Assembly (NCBI RefSeq): GCF_030694375.1
Contig: NZ_JAUXYL010000024.1
Location: 38,400-102,399, forward strand
Direction of reading: 5' to 3'
From: Algoriphagus sp.
GTDB lineage: Bacteria > Bacteroidota > Bacteroidia > Cytophagales > Cyclobacteriaceae
Length of the DNA: 64,000 bases
Part shown: positions 8,474 to 16,224 of the stretch, piece after piece
Layout: the number at the start of each line of letters is the position of its first letter
Position numbering within the stretch: the stretch's first letter is position 1
Made by a program: the position numbers and the translations under genes
Notes under the pieces: model-generated
What the model was told of the DNA's origin: nothing
Seen by the model: only the letters and a program-made list of their open reading frames with translations
The model's database searches: none

Positions 8474-9400
8474 TTATTTCTGCACGTCGGTCACTTCTAC
8501 GTCGAAGATGAGGATGGAGTTGGCAGGAATCATTGCCCCAGCTCCGGCTTCACCGTATGCCAAAGGCGAAGGAATCAAGAATTTTGCCTTGGATCCTTTT
8601 TTCAACAACATAAGACCTTCATCCCATCCTGGGATCACCTGACCCATTCCTACATTCACTGAAAGTGGCTCGTATGGTCTGCCTTCGCTGAAAATATTAT
8701 TTGCTTTGGCGATTTCTGCCCAAGAAGTATCAAACAATGTCCCGTTCAATAGGTAACCTGCATAGTTAACATACATGGTCGTCCCCGGAGTAGTAACTTC
8801 ACCCGTTCCTTCTTTTTCAATTACATAATACAGGCCATTTTCGGTCTTTTGTACCTTAAGTCCTTTTTCTGAGGCATAGGCCTCGATAGTTTTACCTTCT
8901 TCTACCAAAAGTGTTTTGGCTCTTTCCACACTTTTCGTCTGCTCTTTCATCATGACTTCCTGATAAAATGCCTGCATTGCAGAGTCCGTTTTAATATCAA
9001 ATGCCCCCAATTTGACTTTAACCACATCACCTTCTTTCAGAAATGGAGGTTGGTTGCCACTGAAGATAATTTTAGCAGTGGATTCAAAATAAATGGAGTC
9101 CCCTTTTCTCAAAGCCAGGAATATTTCATCCATTCCATTCTGAGGAGTCAAGGTATCATTTGCCATTAGGTAACCTGGAAAAGGTTGGTCAATAGTACTG
9201 TAAATCACCGAGTCACTGGCTGTGGCGATTTCCAAGTTGTAAAGGAGAAAATCTCCGTTGGGAGCTTTTTCAGATCCTTGCTTAATATATTTATACTCGA
9301 TTGCGTCTTTTTCAGTGACTTTTGTTTTCTGACAGGAAGACATAGTGCTCGCTCCAAACATCAGGACGAGGATTGCCAACAGGCTTTTGCTATTTTTCAT
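8474..9400 (-). CDS. FKBP-type peptidyl-prolyl isomerase lipoprotein (first of three), two-domain
   Basis: 308 residues with lipobox cysteine C23 (STMSSC). The N-terminal half (about 35-140) looks like a degenerate FKBP domain. The C-terminal half (about 205-307) is a complete one with VNYAGYLL, LFDTS, VIPGWDEGL, AYGEAG and FDVEV. A charged helix at about 145-185 links them. This is the most canonical of the three paralogues and the likeliest active isomerase. The gene begins 42 nt after the DHH phosphoesterase gene. I recall this neighbourhood (DHH protein, FKBP lipoprotein, ndk) from gliding Bacteroidota, where it includes gldI; that link is memory-based. Confidence 0.86.
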   Translation of the reverse strand: MKNSKSLLAILVLMFGASTMSSCQKTKVTEKDAIEYKYIKQGSEKAPNGDFLLYNLEIATASDSVIYSTIDQPFPGYLMANDTLTPQNGMDEIFLALRKGDSIYFESTAKIIFSGNQPPFLKEGDVVKVKLGAFDIKTDSAMQAFYQEVMMKEQTKSVERAKTLLVEEGKTIEAYASEKGLKVQKTENGLYYVIEKEGTGEVTTPGTTMYVNYAGYLLNGTLFDTSWAEIAKANNIFSEGRPYEPLSVNVGMGQVIPGWDEGLMLLKKGSKAKFLIPSPLAYGEAGAGAMIPANSILIFDVEVTDVQK

Positions 9401-9442
9401 AAAGGTTAGGGGAATTTTCTGTGTTTTATTTCTGTGCCTGTT

Positions 9443-10477
9443 TTATCCGGCAGTTAATGTTTCGGAATGAAACAATTCATCTTGGCATTTTTCAACGAGT
9501 GATTCAAATAGATCAACGGTTTCCTTCAGGCTCAAATCAGACTTTCCTCCGGCGGCATTCTTATGTCCGCCTCCGTTGAAATAGGACGCAGCAAATTTAT
9601 TTACTGCTACATCACTACTGGATCTGAACGATATTTTTATCCCATCTTCCCGCTCTGAAAATAAGGCAGCAACCTTGATTCCATCCAAAGATAAGGCATA
9701 ATTGACCAATCCTTCTGTGTCCCCGGTTTGGCTTTGATATTTTTTAAGATCTTTTTTACTGATCACAAAGTAAGCCGTATGTAAATCCTCGCGAACGACC
9801 AATCTCCGTGTAATGGCAAAACCGATAAATTTGAGTCGGTTGACCGAGTTGGAATCATAGATCCAATTGGAAATCTGAGAGCAATCAGCTCCTTTTTCAA
9901 TAAGCTCAGCCACGACCAAATGAACATTTTTGGTGGTATTCGGATGGCGAAATCCTCCCGTATCGGTCATAATTCCGGCATAAAGACAATCTGCAATGTC
10001 CTTATCGATTAAGTCTTTGTCACCCAATTCCACAATCAGTTCGTACACCAACTCGCAAGTAGCGGCAGCCTTGGTGCTCCAATATCTGAAATCCGCAAAA
10101 TCCTCCGGGTCCTGGTGATGATCGATATTGACCACAAAAGCATCGGACTTTCTGATCATCTCCCCTAACTCATTGACTCTTCCTAAAACTGAGAAGTCAA
10201 GGCAAAAGATCATATTGGCTTCTTCCAATCGAACTGAGGCTAAAGCCTGATGCTCCGAGTTACTGAAGTCAAGAACCGTTTCATTGCCCTTCATCCAAGT
10301 AAGAAAAGAAGGGTAATCAGTAGGAGTTACTACAGTCACTTCGTGCCCTTTCTTGATGAGGTAATTCGCCAAACCCAAAGATGAACCCAAGGCATCTGCG
10401 TCAGGCTTCACATGGGTAGTGATGAATATTTTCTTGGGAGAGGAAAGTTCTTTTTTAAACAAGTCTAAAGCTTCCAT
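9443..10477 (-). CDS. DHH/DHHA1 phosphoesterase, NrnA-like (nano-RNase / pAp phosphatase)
   Basis: About 344 residues. The DHH domain has THVKPDADALGSS near the N-terminus and NIDHHQDP with the name-giving DHH. The C-terminal DHHA1 domain carries the substrate-binding SYFNGGGHKNAAGG. NrnA-type enzymes degrade 2-5 nt RNAs and dephosphorylate 3'-phosphoadenosine 5'-phosphate in the cytoplasm using Mn2+. I chose the ATG at 10477 (MEALDLFKKEL) because family members start close to this helix; in-frame ATGs at 10486 and 10519 are possible. It is divergent from ndk and heads the FKBP lipoprotein run. Confidence 0.88.
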   Translation of the reverse strand: MEALDLFKKELSSPKKIFITTHVKPDADALGSSLGLANYLIKKGHEVTVVTPTDYPSFLTWMKGNETVLDFSNSEHQALASVRLEEANMIFCLDFSVLGRVNELGEMIRKSDAFVVNIDHHQDPEDFADFRYWSTKAAATCELVYELIVELGDKDLIDKDIADCLYAGIMTDTGGFRHPNTTKNVHLVVAELIEKGADCSQISNWIYDSNSVNRLKFIGFAITRRLVVREDLHTAYFVISKKDLKKYQSQTGDTEGLVNYALSLDGIKVAALFSEREDGIKISFRSSSDVAVNKFAASYFNGGGHKNAAGGKSDLSLKETVDLFESLVEKCQDELFHSETLTAG

Positions 10478-10623
10478 TAATATCATTTCAGCAGCACTTC
10501 TGGCTCTAGTGGCCTGCAAATGTCTGCAATTTTTCCAGAAATCCCAAAGACGACATCCGGCTGAAAATTAGATGAATAGGACAGAATTACAGGACATAGG
10601 CAGAAAAATGCAGGGAAATCCCC

Positions 10624-10631
10624 TATTTTTG
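10624..10631 (+). promoter_or_regulatory. Bacteroidota-type -7 promoter element for ndk
   Basis: TATTTTTG fits the TAnnTTTG -7 consensus and lies 33 bp before the ndk ATG. No clear TTTG -33 element is visible at the usual spacing, so this is a tentative call. Confidence 0.4.
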
Positions 10632-10663
10632 CGGCCAAATTAAACCAAGATAAAAAACATCCC

Positions 10664-11086
10664 ATGGCAAGTAACAGAACTTTCACGATGATTAAGCCGG
10701 ACGCTTTCGAGGCTGGAAACTCAGGAGCTATCCTGAAAATGATTGAAGAGGCGGGCTTCAAAATTGTGGCAATGAAAGCTACCAAATTAACCCCTGAATT
10801 AGCAGGTAAATTTTACGAGGTTCACCAAGAAAGACCCTTCTACGCGGATCTATGCAAGTATATGTCCTCCGGGCCAATCATTGCTGCAATTTTGGAGAAG
10901 GACAATGCAGTAGAAGATTTTCGCGCTTTGATCGGTGCTACCAATCCTGCCAATGCTGCTGAAGGTACGATCAGAAAGATTTTTGCAAAATCCATCGAGG
11001 CAAATGCGGTGCACGGATCTGACTCCGACGAAAACGCGGCAATCGAAGGAAGCTTCTACTTTTCTCAGACTGAGCGAGTACTTTAA
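10664..11086 (+). CDS. ndk: Nucleoside diphosphate kinase
   Basis: A 140-residue enzyme that transfers phosphate from ATP to NDPs through a phosphohistidine. The active histidine is H117 in NAVHGSDS. The N-terminal [11 protein letters not shown] and the [14 protein letters not shown] nucleotide-binding stretch are canonical. Length is standard for the hexameric type. It has its own promoter region, shared divergently with the DHH gene, and a strong terminator 24 bp downstream. Confidence 0.97.
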   Translation: MASNRTFTMIKPDAFEAGNSGAILKMIEEAGFKIVAMKATKLTPELAGKFYEVHQERPFYADLCKYMSSGPIIAAILEKDNAVEDFRALIGATNPANAAEGTIRKIFAKSIEANAVHGSDSDENAAIEGSFYFSQTERVL

Positions 11087-11110
11087 TTAAGTTAAGGTCA
11101 AGCAAAAGCT

Positions 11111-11147
11111 AAAAAAGCGCTCGATTGAGCGCTTTTTTTTTATGCCT
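11111..11147. terminator. Strong bidirectional terminator after ndk
   Basis: 12-bp perfect arms (AAAAAAGCGCTC at 11111-11122 and its complement at 11127-11138) around GATT, with an extended T run on the plus strand and A run upstream. It serves ndk and probably also the convergent TPM-domain gene ending at 11190. Confidence 0.9.
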
Positions 11148-11189
11148 AAGTCTTGAATTTTTTGTCTTTTGTCAAAAAGGAAAGGCGTT

Positions 11190-12005
11190 TTACCAGCTTC
11201 CACCTGCTCCGCCTCCGCCGAAAGATCCACCGCCGAAACCGCCAAATCCGCCGCCACCGAAACCGCCTCCAAAAGACCCACGGCCCGAGGAGAAATCACC
11301 GAATTTGCCTCCACCTGAGCCCTTTAGCATATTGGCCAGCATAATGGTGGTCCAAAGATCAATGCCTCCTCCCTTTCCTCCCATGTGGTTATCGTTGTCT
11401 TTTCGGTTTTTGATCAATGGAAGGATCACAAAAATGAAAATGAACAGCAATAGAAGAAAAAATGCTCCGCCGTGATCTCCGTCCGATTCGACATCTTCTG
11501 CTTTATACTCTCCGGATGCCAATTTGAAAATCATGTCTGTGGCTTGATCCAGACCTTGATAATAGGCTTGCATTTTGAAATTGGGAAGAATTAAATTAGT
11601 TACAATCCGCTTGGCCAAGGCATCGGGCACAGCCCCTTCCATTCCATATCCTGTTGCAATGAAGACCTTTCGATCGTCCATCGCTGCCAAAATCAGAATC
11701 CCATTATTATTTTCAGCTCCGCCAATTCCCCATGCCTGGGCTAGGCGCTGGGAATAATCCGCGATTTCATATTCACCGGTAGAGCGCATCAGCACGATAG
11801 CGATCTGGGTAGAAGTACTGTCATTGTAGGCTACCAGTTTTTGCTCCAACCGGCCAATTTCGTCAGAGGATAGCGTTCCGGTAAAATCCGTCACTAATCT
11901 CGGCGGATTGGGTACGGGAGGGAAATCCTGTGCAAACGCATATCCCGTAGCAAGAAGTAATAGTGCTGATACCTGAATTTGGGCTTTACCCAAAAGATAT
12001 TTCAT
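11190..12005 (-). CDS. TPM-domain (TLP18.3/Psb32/MOLO-1, YgcG-like) membrane protein with Gly-rich tail
   Basis: About 271 residues: signal peptide (MKYLLGK...ATGYAFAQ), a TPM domain at about 28-175 (LVTDFTGTLSSDEIGRLEQ, NNGILILAAMDDRKVFIATGYGMEG), one transmembrane helix near 185-200 (FFLLLLFIFIFVILPL), and a long Gly/Phe/Ser-rich C-terminal tail ending in GGSW. This is the classic YgcG layout. TPM domains bind Ca2+ and some have acid phosphatase activity; the role in bacteria is unclear. The ATG at 12005 is favoured over 12038 because it starts the signal peptide and overlaps the upstream gene by only 20 bp. Confidence 0.85.
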   Translation of the reverse strand: MKYLLGKAQIQVSALLLLATGYAFAQDFPPVPNPPRLVTDFTGTLSSDEIGRLEQKLVAYNDSTSTQIAIVLMRSTGEYEIADYSQRLAQAWGIGGAENNNGILILAAMDDRKVFIATGYGMEGAVPDALAKRIVTNLILPNFKMQAYYQGLDQATDMIFKLASGEYKAEDVESDGDHGGAFFLLLLFIFIFVILPLIKNRKDNDNHMGGKGGGIDLWTTIMLANMLKGSGGGKFGDFSSGRGSFGGGFGGGGFGGFGGGSFGGGGAGGSW

Positions 12006-12420
12006 CCGAAAGTTCGTTTTTGTTGCCGGATTCATCAAAGGGAAAATGTGCTCCCAGCTGATCTCCGGCTTGGTGTATACCTGCCATAAGGCCTTGCGTA
12101 AATTCCCCCTGACGGAAGTGATCCGCCATTAAGTCCTTGGCCTTTTCCCAAAAATCTTTAGGGACTACTGCATTGATTCCTACATCTCCGAGGATGGCAA
12201 ACTTGTGGTCAATTACCGCCAAATAAAACAAGACGCCATTCCTGTCTTTGGTTTGATACATTTTCAGCGTCTCAAATACCTCTGCGGCACGGTCAAGCAC
12301 ATTGCCCTTGCAGTGGTTTTCGATGTGAACTTGGATTTCTCCGGAAGTTCGAGTCTCAGCAGCTTGAATTGCAGCTGTGATCTGAGCTTTTTCCTCCGGA
12401 GAAAATAATTTTTCAGCCAT
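11986..12420 (-). CDS. TPM-domain cytoplasmic protein, YgcG-related
   Basis: 144 residues forming a TPM domain only: LFSPEEKAQITAAIQAAE, TSGEIQVHIE, RNGVLFYLAVIDHKFAILGD and VGINAVVPKDFW. There is no signal peptide or transmembrane segment. It begins 2 nt after the lemA-like gene and overlaps the next TPM gene by about 20 bp, so the three form one operon (LemA, short TPM, long TPM), a layout common in Bacteroidota. It may be a soluble partner of the membrane TPM protein. Molecular function is unknown. Confidence 0.83.
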   Translation of the reverse strand: MAEKLFSPEEKAQITAAIQAAETRTSGEIQVHIENHCKGNVLDRAAEVFETLKMYQTKDRNGVLFYLAVIDHKFAILGDVGINAVVPKDFWEKAKDLMADHFRQGEFTQGLMAGIHQAGDQLGAHFPFDESGNKNELSDEISFG

Positions 12421-12422
12421 GA

Positions 12423-13013
12423 TTAAAATTGAACAGTTGGTGCATTTTCAGCGCCTTCAGAAGCTTTGAATGTTCCTTTGGTCTCAAAACCATACCATCC
12501 GGCAAAAATATTGTTCGGGAAAGTTCTGATGTTAGCATTGTATGCGACGACCGATTCATTAAAATTTCTTCTCGCTACCGCAATTCGGTTTTCAGTTCCT
12601 TCGAGTTGGGCTTGAAGTTCCAGAAAGTTCTGATTGGCCTTTAAATCAGGGTATCGCTCCACGGTCACGAGTAATCGGCTCAGTGCGCCGGATAGTTGAT
12701 CCTGAGCTTGCTGAAACTGAGCAAGGTTTTCCGGTGTCAGGTTGGTGGGATCAATAGTCATGGAAGTGGCCTTTGAGCGCGCTTCAATCACCCCTGTGAG
12801 CGTCTCCTGTTCAAAATCCGCATATCCTTTTACGGTGTTCACTAAATTGGGAATCAAGTCGGCCCGACGCTGGTATTGGGTTTCCACTTCAGCCCATTGT
12901 CCATTGACTTGTTCTTCCGCTTGGACAAATTGATTGTAACTTCCAACAGCCTTAGTATATAGGTATATACCCAAGACGGCAATAATTGCAACAGGGATAA
13001 GAAATTTTTTCAT
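12423..13013 (-). CDS. LemA-family protein
   Basis: 196 residues: an N-terminal membrane anchor (KKFLIPVAIIAVLGIYLY) and then the helical LemA domain with EEQVNGQWAEVETQYQRRAD, LIPNLVNTVKGYADFEQ, AVARRNFNESVVAYN and the terminal FPNNIFAGWYGF motif. LemA proteins are anchored by their N-terminus with a helical bundle outside or inside the membrane; their biochemical role is unknown. It is the first gene of the LemA-TPM-TPM operon. Confidence 0.93.
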   Translation of the reverse strand: MKKFLIPVAIIAVLGIYLYTKAVGSYNQFVQAEEQVNGQWAEVETQYQRRADLIPNLVNTVKGYADFEQETLTGVIEARSKATSMTIDPTNLTPENLAQFQQAQDQLSGALSRLLVTVERYPDLKANQNFLELQAQLEGTENRIAVARRNFNESVVAYNANIRTFPNNIFAGWYGFETKGTFKASEGAENAPTVQF

Positions 13014-13116
13014 AGTTTCTAGGTTGTGTTTTTTAACGATTGCTTACACGGATTCTAAGCTTTGGTGTTTAAAACCCGCGTCAAAGTTATCCAAATAATC
13101 CCTCCATGAGGAATAT

Positions 13117-14373
13117 TTAAATTTGCTTTTTGAGAAAAATACTCACTTTATAATCATCAAATTCGGTTAAATCATCACTTTGATAGCGCCTCATTTCCAA
13201 TTGAATTTCCTTTCCTTCCTCTGATCTAAGCAGTTTGAAAAGTTCCGAAAGTTCCCAAAGAAAGGTAGGAATCTTATTGACGGAGAGGAGTTCATCATAG
13301 GGCAAAATCCCCGTTTTGTAGGCTGGGGAGCCCAATCGAACATCACTCACATAGTAGCGGTTTTCATCATTCGGGATTTTTCTCAAAATCAACCCGCTCA
13401 TATCATATTCAAAGGGTGAATAGAAATTTTCTCCTTTTCGGATCAACGCTCTTTTTCGCTGATAATCCAAAATCATTCTAGTCCTGCCCAACACCTCAGA
13501 ACCTAGACTACCTTGTCTACCCGTAGCCACAATGATGTCACTGAATGTATTTTTATCAGGATAAGAGGTGAGCACCTCCTTCATATTCAGCCCATTCAGA
13601 TTGAGTGAGTTCACCCTCCCGATGTATCCGTAAAGTACCCCACCGAGCGATTGACCAAGTTGGGATTCAATGAACAGCGGAGGCATTTTAATTTCATCCG
13701 AAGTCTCCTGATTGAGTAATAGGCCATGATTGGCACCCGTATCAATCAACAGTTTAGCTTTGATCTTTGGACCGCTTTTTTGATTGATTTTGGCCTCGAT
13801 ATATGCCTTACTATCCTCAATAGCCATATCAAATTTTCGATAAAAGGGAGGTTTCCACTTGATCGAATTTTCTCTATAGAACTCCAAAAATCCTTCATCA
13901 TAATTAATTTTGACAGGATTGAATTTGAAAAATTCATACCCGATAATCCCATAAACCGGCACTCCAATCACAGATTCCAATTCGAAAAAATCCTGTTCGA
14001 GTACCAATAAGCTCTGCATCCTTCCCACAATAGGACCAAGATCCAAGGTGTTGATCGGTGATACTTGCGCCATAATGACCGTAGATCCATCCGCGCCAGC
14101 AATACTAAGCCGTCGGGTGTAATCCAAACCTAATGCATCACCCAAAGTTTTGCTGAACAATATGTTTGAGCGTACACCTGTGTCGACAAGAAAATTGATC
14201 GACTCGCTACCATTAATCGAAACAGGCAGAATAATCAGGCTATTGGAGCTGTAAAAAGGAATTCTGACTTTTCGTGCTTCCTCTTTCATGAAAAATCCAG
14301 GCACCTGAGCCTCCGTAAAGGCTTTAAAATTGAAAGATAAAAGGACAAGGAGGAAAATCTTTCTTGAAATCAT
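13117..14373 (-). CDS. Secreted retropepsin/pepsin-like aspartic protease with C-terminal PDZ domain
   Basis: 418 residues: signal peptide at about 1-22, then two aspartic-protease lobes, each with its own catalytic triad motif (LVDTGVRSN near residue 65 and LIDTGANHG near residue 210). A PDZ domain follows at about 335-400 (SDVRLGSPAYKTGILPYDELLSVNKI). Two DTG lobes in one chain allow an intramolecular dimer as in pepsin, while each lobe looks like the bacterial retropepsin-like clan AA type. The likely site is the periplasm. No flanking gene shares its strand closely, and the substrate is unknown. Confidence 0.82.
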   Translation of the reverse strand: MISRKIFLLVLLSFNFKAFTEAQVPGFFMKEEARKVRIPFYSSNSLIILPVSINGSESINFLVDTGVRSNILFSKTLGDALGLDYTRRLSIAGADGSTVIMAQVSPINTLDLGPIVGRMQSLLVLEQDFFELESVIGVPVYGIIGYEFFKFNPVKINYDEGFLEFYRENSIKWKPPFYRKFDMAIEDSKAYIEAKINQKSGPKIKAKLLIDTGANHGLLLNQETSDEIKMPPLFIESQLGQSLGGVLYGYIGRVNSLNLNGLNMKEVLTSYPDKNTFSDIIVATGRQGSLGSEVLGRTRMILDYQRKRALIRKGENFYSPFEYDMSGLILRKIPNDENRYYVSDVRLGSPAYKTGILPYDELLSVNKIPTFLWELSELFKLLRSEEGKEIQLEMRRYQSDDLTEFDDYKVSIFLKKQI

Positions 14374-14580
14374 TTGGGTTGGGGTGATCTCCGACAGAAG
14401 ATAATGAGATTTCTTTTAAGGTTATACTCCATAAACTCAAATTGCCTACCCAAAAGTTGGAATAAGATTGAAAATTCTTTTCACTAATTTAGACTGAAAT
14501 CAAATTACCCAGAAAACGCAGGGCGATTTGCCAAAAAAACAGGAATGCCTCATCTTTAATTCTTAATCATCAATTCAAAA

Positions 14581-15060
14581 ATGGCGGATACAGTTCTAAT
14601 TGATAAAGCGAAAAAGATTTTCGAAAACTTCCTGATTAAACAGGGTAACAGAAAAACTCCGGAACGATTTTCAGTCATTGATGAACTGTACATTTTACCC
14701 GAAGACGAACACATTGACGTGGAAGGCCTTTTCTTGAAAATGAGAAACAAAGGTTATACAATCAGTCGTGCTACTATTTACAATACCTTGGATCTTCTGG
14801 TCGAAAGCGGATTGGCGGTCAAGCATCAGTTCAAAGATAAAGTGGCGCTCTACGAGCAGGCGCTGACTTACAAGCACCACGACCATCATGTCTGCAATCA
14901 ATGCCAAAAAATCCGTGAATTTTCCGATCCGAAAATCAATGAAATCAAGGATTCCACAGGCCGGGATTTCAAATCCCAAATCACCAGCCATTCTTTGGTT
15001 CTCTATGGCGATTGTAGAATTGAAAACTGCGAAAATCTCAGTGCGCTCCAGGCCTTTTGA
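14581..15060 (+). CDS. Fur-family transcriptional regulator
   Basis: 159 residues with an N-terminal winged helix (NRKTPERFSVIDEL, ISRATIYNTLDLLVESGL) and a metal-binding dimerisation domain with HHDHHVCNQC. A second Cys pair, CRIENC, supplies the structural zinc site. It may be the iron sensor Fur or a peroxide/zinc sensor of the same family; sequence alone does not decide. Its 3' end overlaps the convergent SRPBCC gene by 23 bp. No iron-uptake genes adjoin it, so it probably acts at distant sites. Confidence 0.88.
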   Translation: MADTVLIDKAKKIFENFLIKQGNRKTPERFSVIDELYILPEDEHIDVEGLFLKMRNKGYTISRATIYNTLDLLVESGLAVKHQFKDKVALYEQALTYKHHDHHVCNQCQKIREFSDPKINEIKDSTGRDFKSQITSHSLVLYGDCRIENCENLSALQAF

Positions 15061-15487
15061 AAATCTTTTTGTAAATCGGCTTCCGAAAAGCAAACTGAAG
15101 CCATAAGGCTGGATAAAGTGCGTAGGTCAATAAACGAAAAGGTGCCTCATACTCAATCTCATCGCGAATAATCGAACCGATCCCCGATGAAATTATCCGA
15201 TGCTTGTGTTTCCATTTTTTAAGGAAGAAAGGTAATTCTACGCCTTTGTCTACAAAGAAAAACTCCAGCGGGGTGGTACTGTCTTCTGTGATTTCACTGG
15301 TCCACTTTTGTTTAAAAAAAATAAAATTAAGTTCCAGAGTAACCAGATCACCCTTTCGTGAGCCATCAAATCGCAACAGCTTCACCGGAGGAAATGGCGG
15401 ACTGAGCTTTTTGAAAAGCGACTCATTGAATCCGGCTTTCACCTCAAGATAGCCTTGCTCGACAGGAGATTCTATTTGTATTTGCAT
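15038..15487 (-). CDS. SRPBCC (START-like) ligand-binding family protein
   Basis: 149 residues with the helix-grip pattern of cyclase/dehydrase-like SRPBCC proteins: an N-terminal strand (MQIQIESPVEQGYLEVKAGFN), the PPFPPVKLLRFDG segment, alternating strands through WKHKHRIISSG and a C-terminal amphipathic helix. Many Bacteroidota have such a protein beside cytochrome-oxidase genes. Its start codon overlaps the stop of the COX3-like gene (TGATG), so the two are translationally coupled. Ligand and function are unknown. Confidence 0.68.
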   Translation of the reverse strand: MQIQIESPVEQGYLEVKAGFNESLFKKLSPPFPPVKLLRFDGSRKGDLVTLELNFIFFKQKWTSEITEDSTTPLEFFFVDKGVELPFFLKKWKHKHRIISSGIGSIIRDEIEYEAPFRLLTYALYPALWLQFAFRKPIYKKIFKRPGAH

Positions 15488-16101
15488 CAGAAACTAAGGA
15501 TAAACAGGAAAAATAAAATCAACCAAATCGCATCCATAAAATGCCAGTAAACGGTAAATAACCGAATTCTCATTTTTTCAAACGGGTTGGTCACCAAGAT
15601 CAATTTTCGGATCCCATCTTCTTGGGTTTTGCGAAGCTGTACCAATAATATTAATGCAAAGATCATTGCCCCCAACAAATGGAAGATGTGAATCCCGGAA
15701 AGTAAATATAAAAAACTGCCACTGGGAAGCCCCGTAAAATTTATACCCATGTCAGTTAATTCCTTCCATCCTGCAAACTGAAGGATAGTGAAAGTCACTC
15801 CCAGAAAAAAGGTGTTCCGCAATGAGCCTTCCAATTTGGGAATGTTTTCTTCCTGATAATGTAGTCTCATTTTGGTCGCTGTATACCCCGAAAGGATCAA
15901 CATGAAGGTAGAAATCAGAAATGCTACAGGGATCTTGTGATTCAAGCCTTCTAGCTGATTAATTCCGGAGGAGATGAAAGCTACGGCTAAGAATAAAAAA
16001 ATCAGCCCGCTACCAAACATCCCCAAATAAAGTAAAGTCTCATAGGGATGGAGATTCTCCACCCGTTGAAGCCAGGTTTGGGGTTCTTTGGTTCGATTCA
16101 T
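15487..16101 (-). CDS. Cytochrome c oxidase subunit III-like membrane protein
   Basis: 204 residues with five hydrophobic segments and the subunit III motifs HIFHLLGAMIFALILL and YWHFMDAIWLILFFLF at the C-terminus. It matches the short five-helix form of heme-copper oxidase subunit III. Subunits I, II and IV are not in the neighbourhood, so this is an orphan or second copy that would join an oxidase encoded elsewhere. It is co-transcribed with the SRPBCC gene (1-nt overlap) and divergent from mfd. Confidence 0.85.
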   Translation of the reverse strand: MNRTKEPQTWLQRVENLHPYETLLYLGMFGSGLIFLFLAVAFISSGINQLEGLNHKIPVAFLISTFMLILSGYTATKMRLHYQEENIPKLEGSLRNTFFLGVTFTILQFAGWKELTDMGINFTGLPSGSFLYLLSGIHIFHLLGAMIFALILLVQLRKTQEDGIRKLILVTNPFEKMRIRLFTVYWHFMDAIWLILFFLFILSF

Positions 16102-16184
16102 CTGGTAAAAAACATTTTAAAGGGTGCTTGGTTCAGAAAATTATCAAATACTCGACCGCTAACCTTAAAAAGGTCAAAATACCC

Positions 16185-16192
16185 TAAATTTG
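16185..16192 (+). promoter_or_regulatory. Candidate -7 promoter element of mfd
   Basis: TAAATTTG fits the TAnnTTTG consensus and lies 32 bp before the proposed TTG start, inside the 123-bp gap to the divergent COX3-like gene. No convincing -33 element is seen. Confidence 0.35.
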
Positions 16193-16224
16193 GCACTTCC
16201 AATTTTCCTCTAACATTTCCAGCC

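Noticed and set aside
11125..11475. Proline-rich open frame on the plus strand
   Set aside because: It is the antisense reading of the Gly-rich tail of the TPM protein.
16048..16224. A 59-codon N-terminal extension of mfd starting at an ATG
   Set aside because: It runs antisense through the start of the COX3-like gene and the mfd promoter region, and has no Mfd-like sequence. A TTG at 16225 fits the family start.
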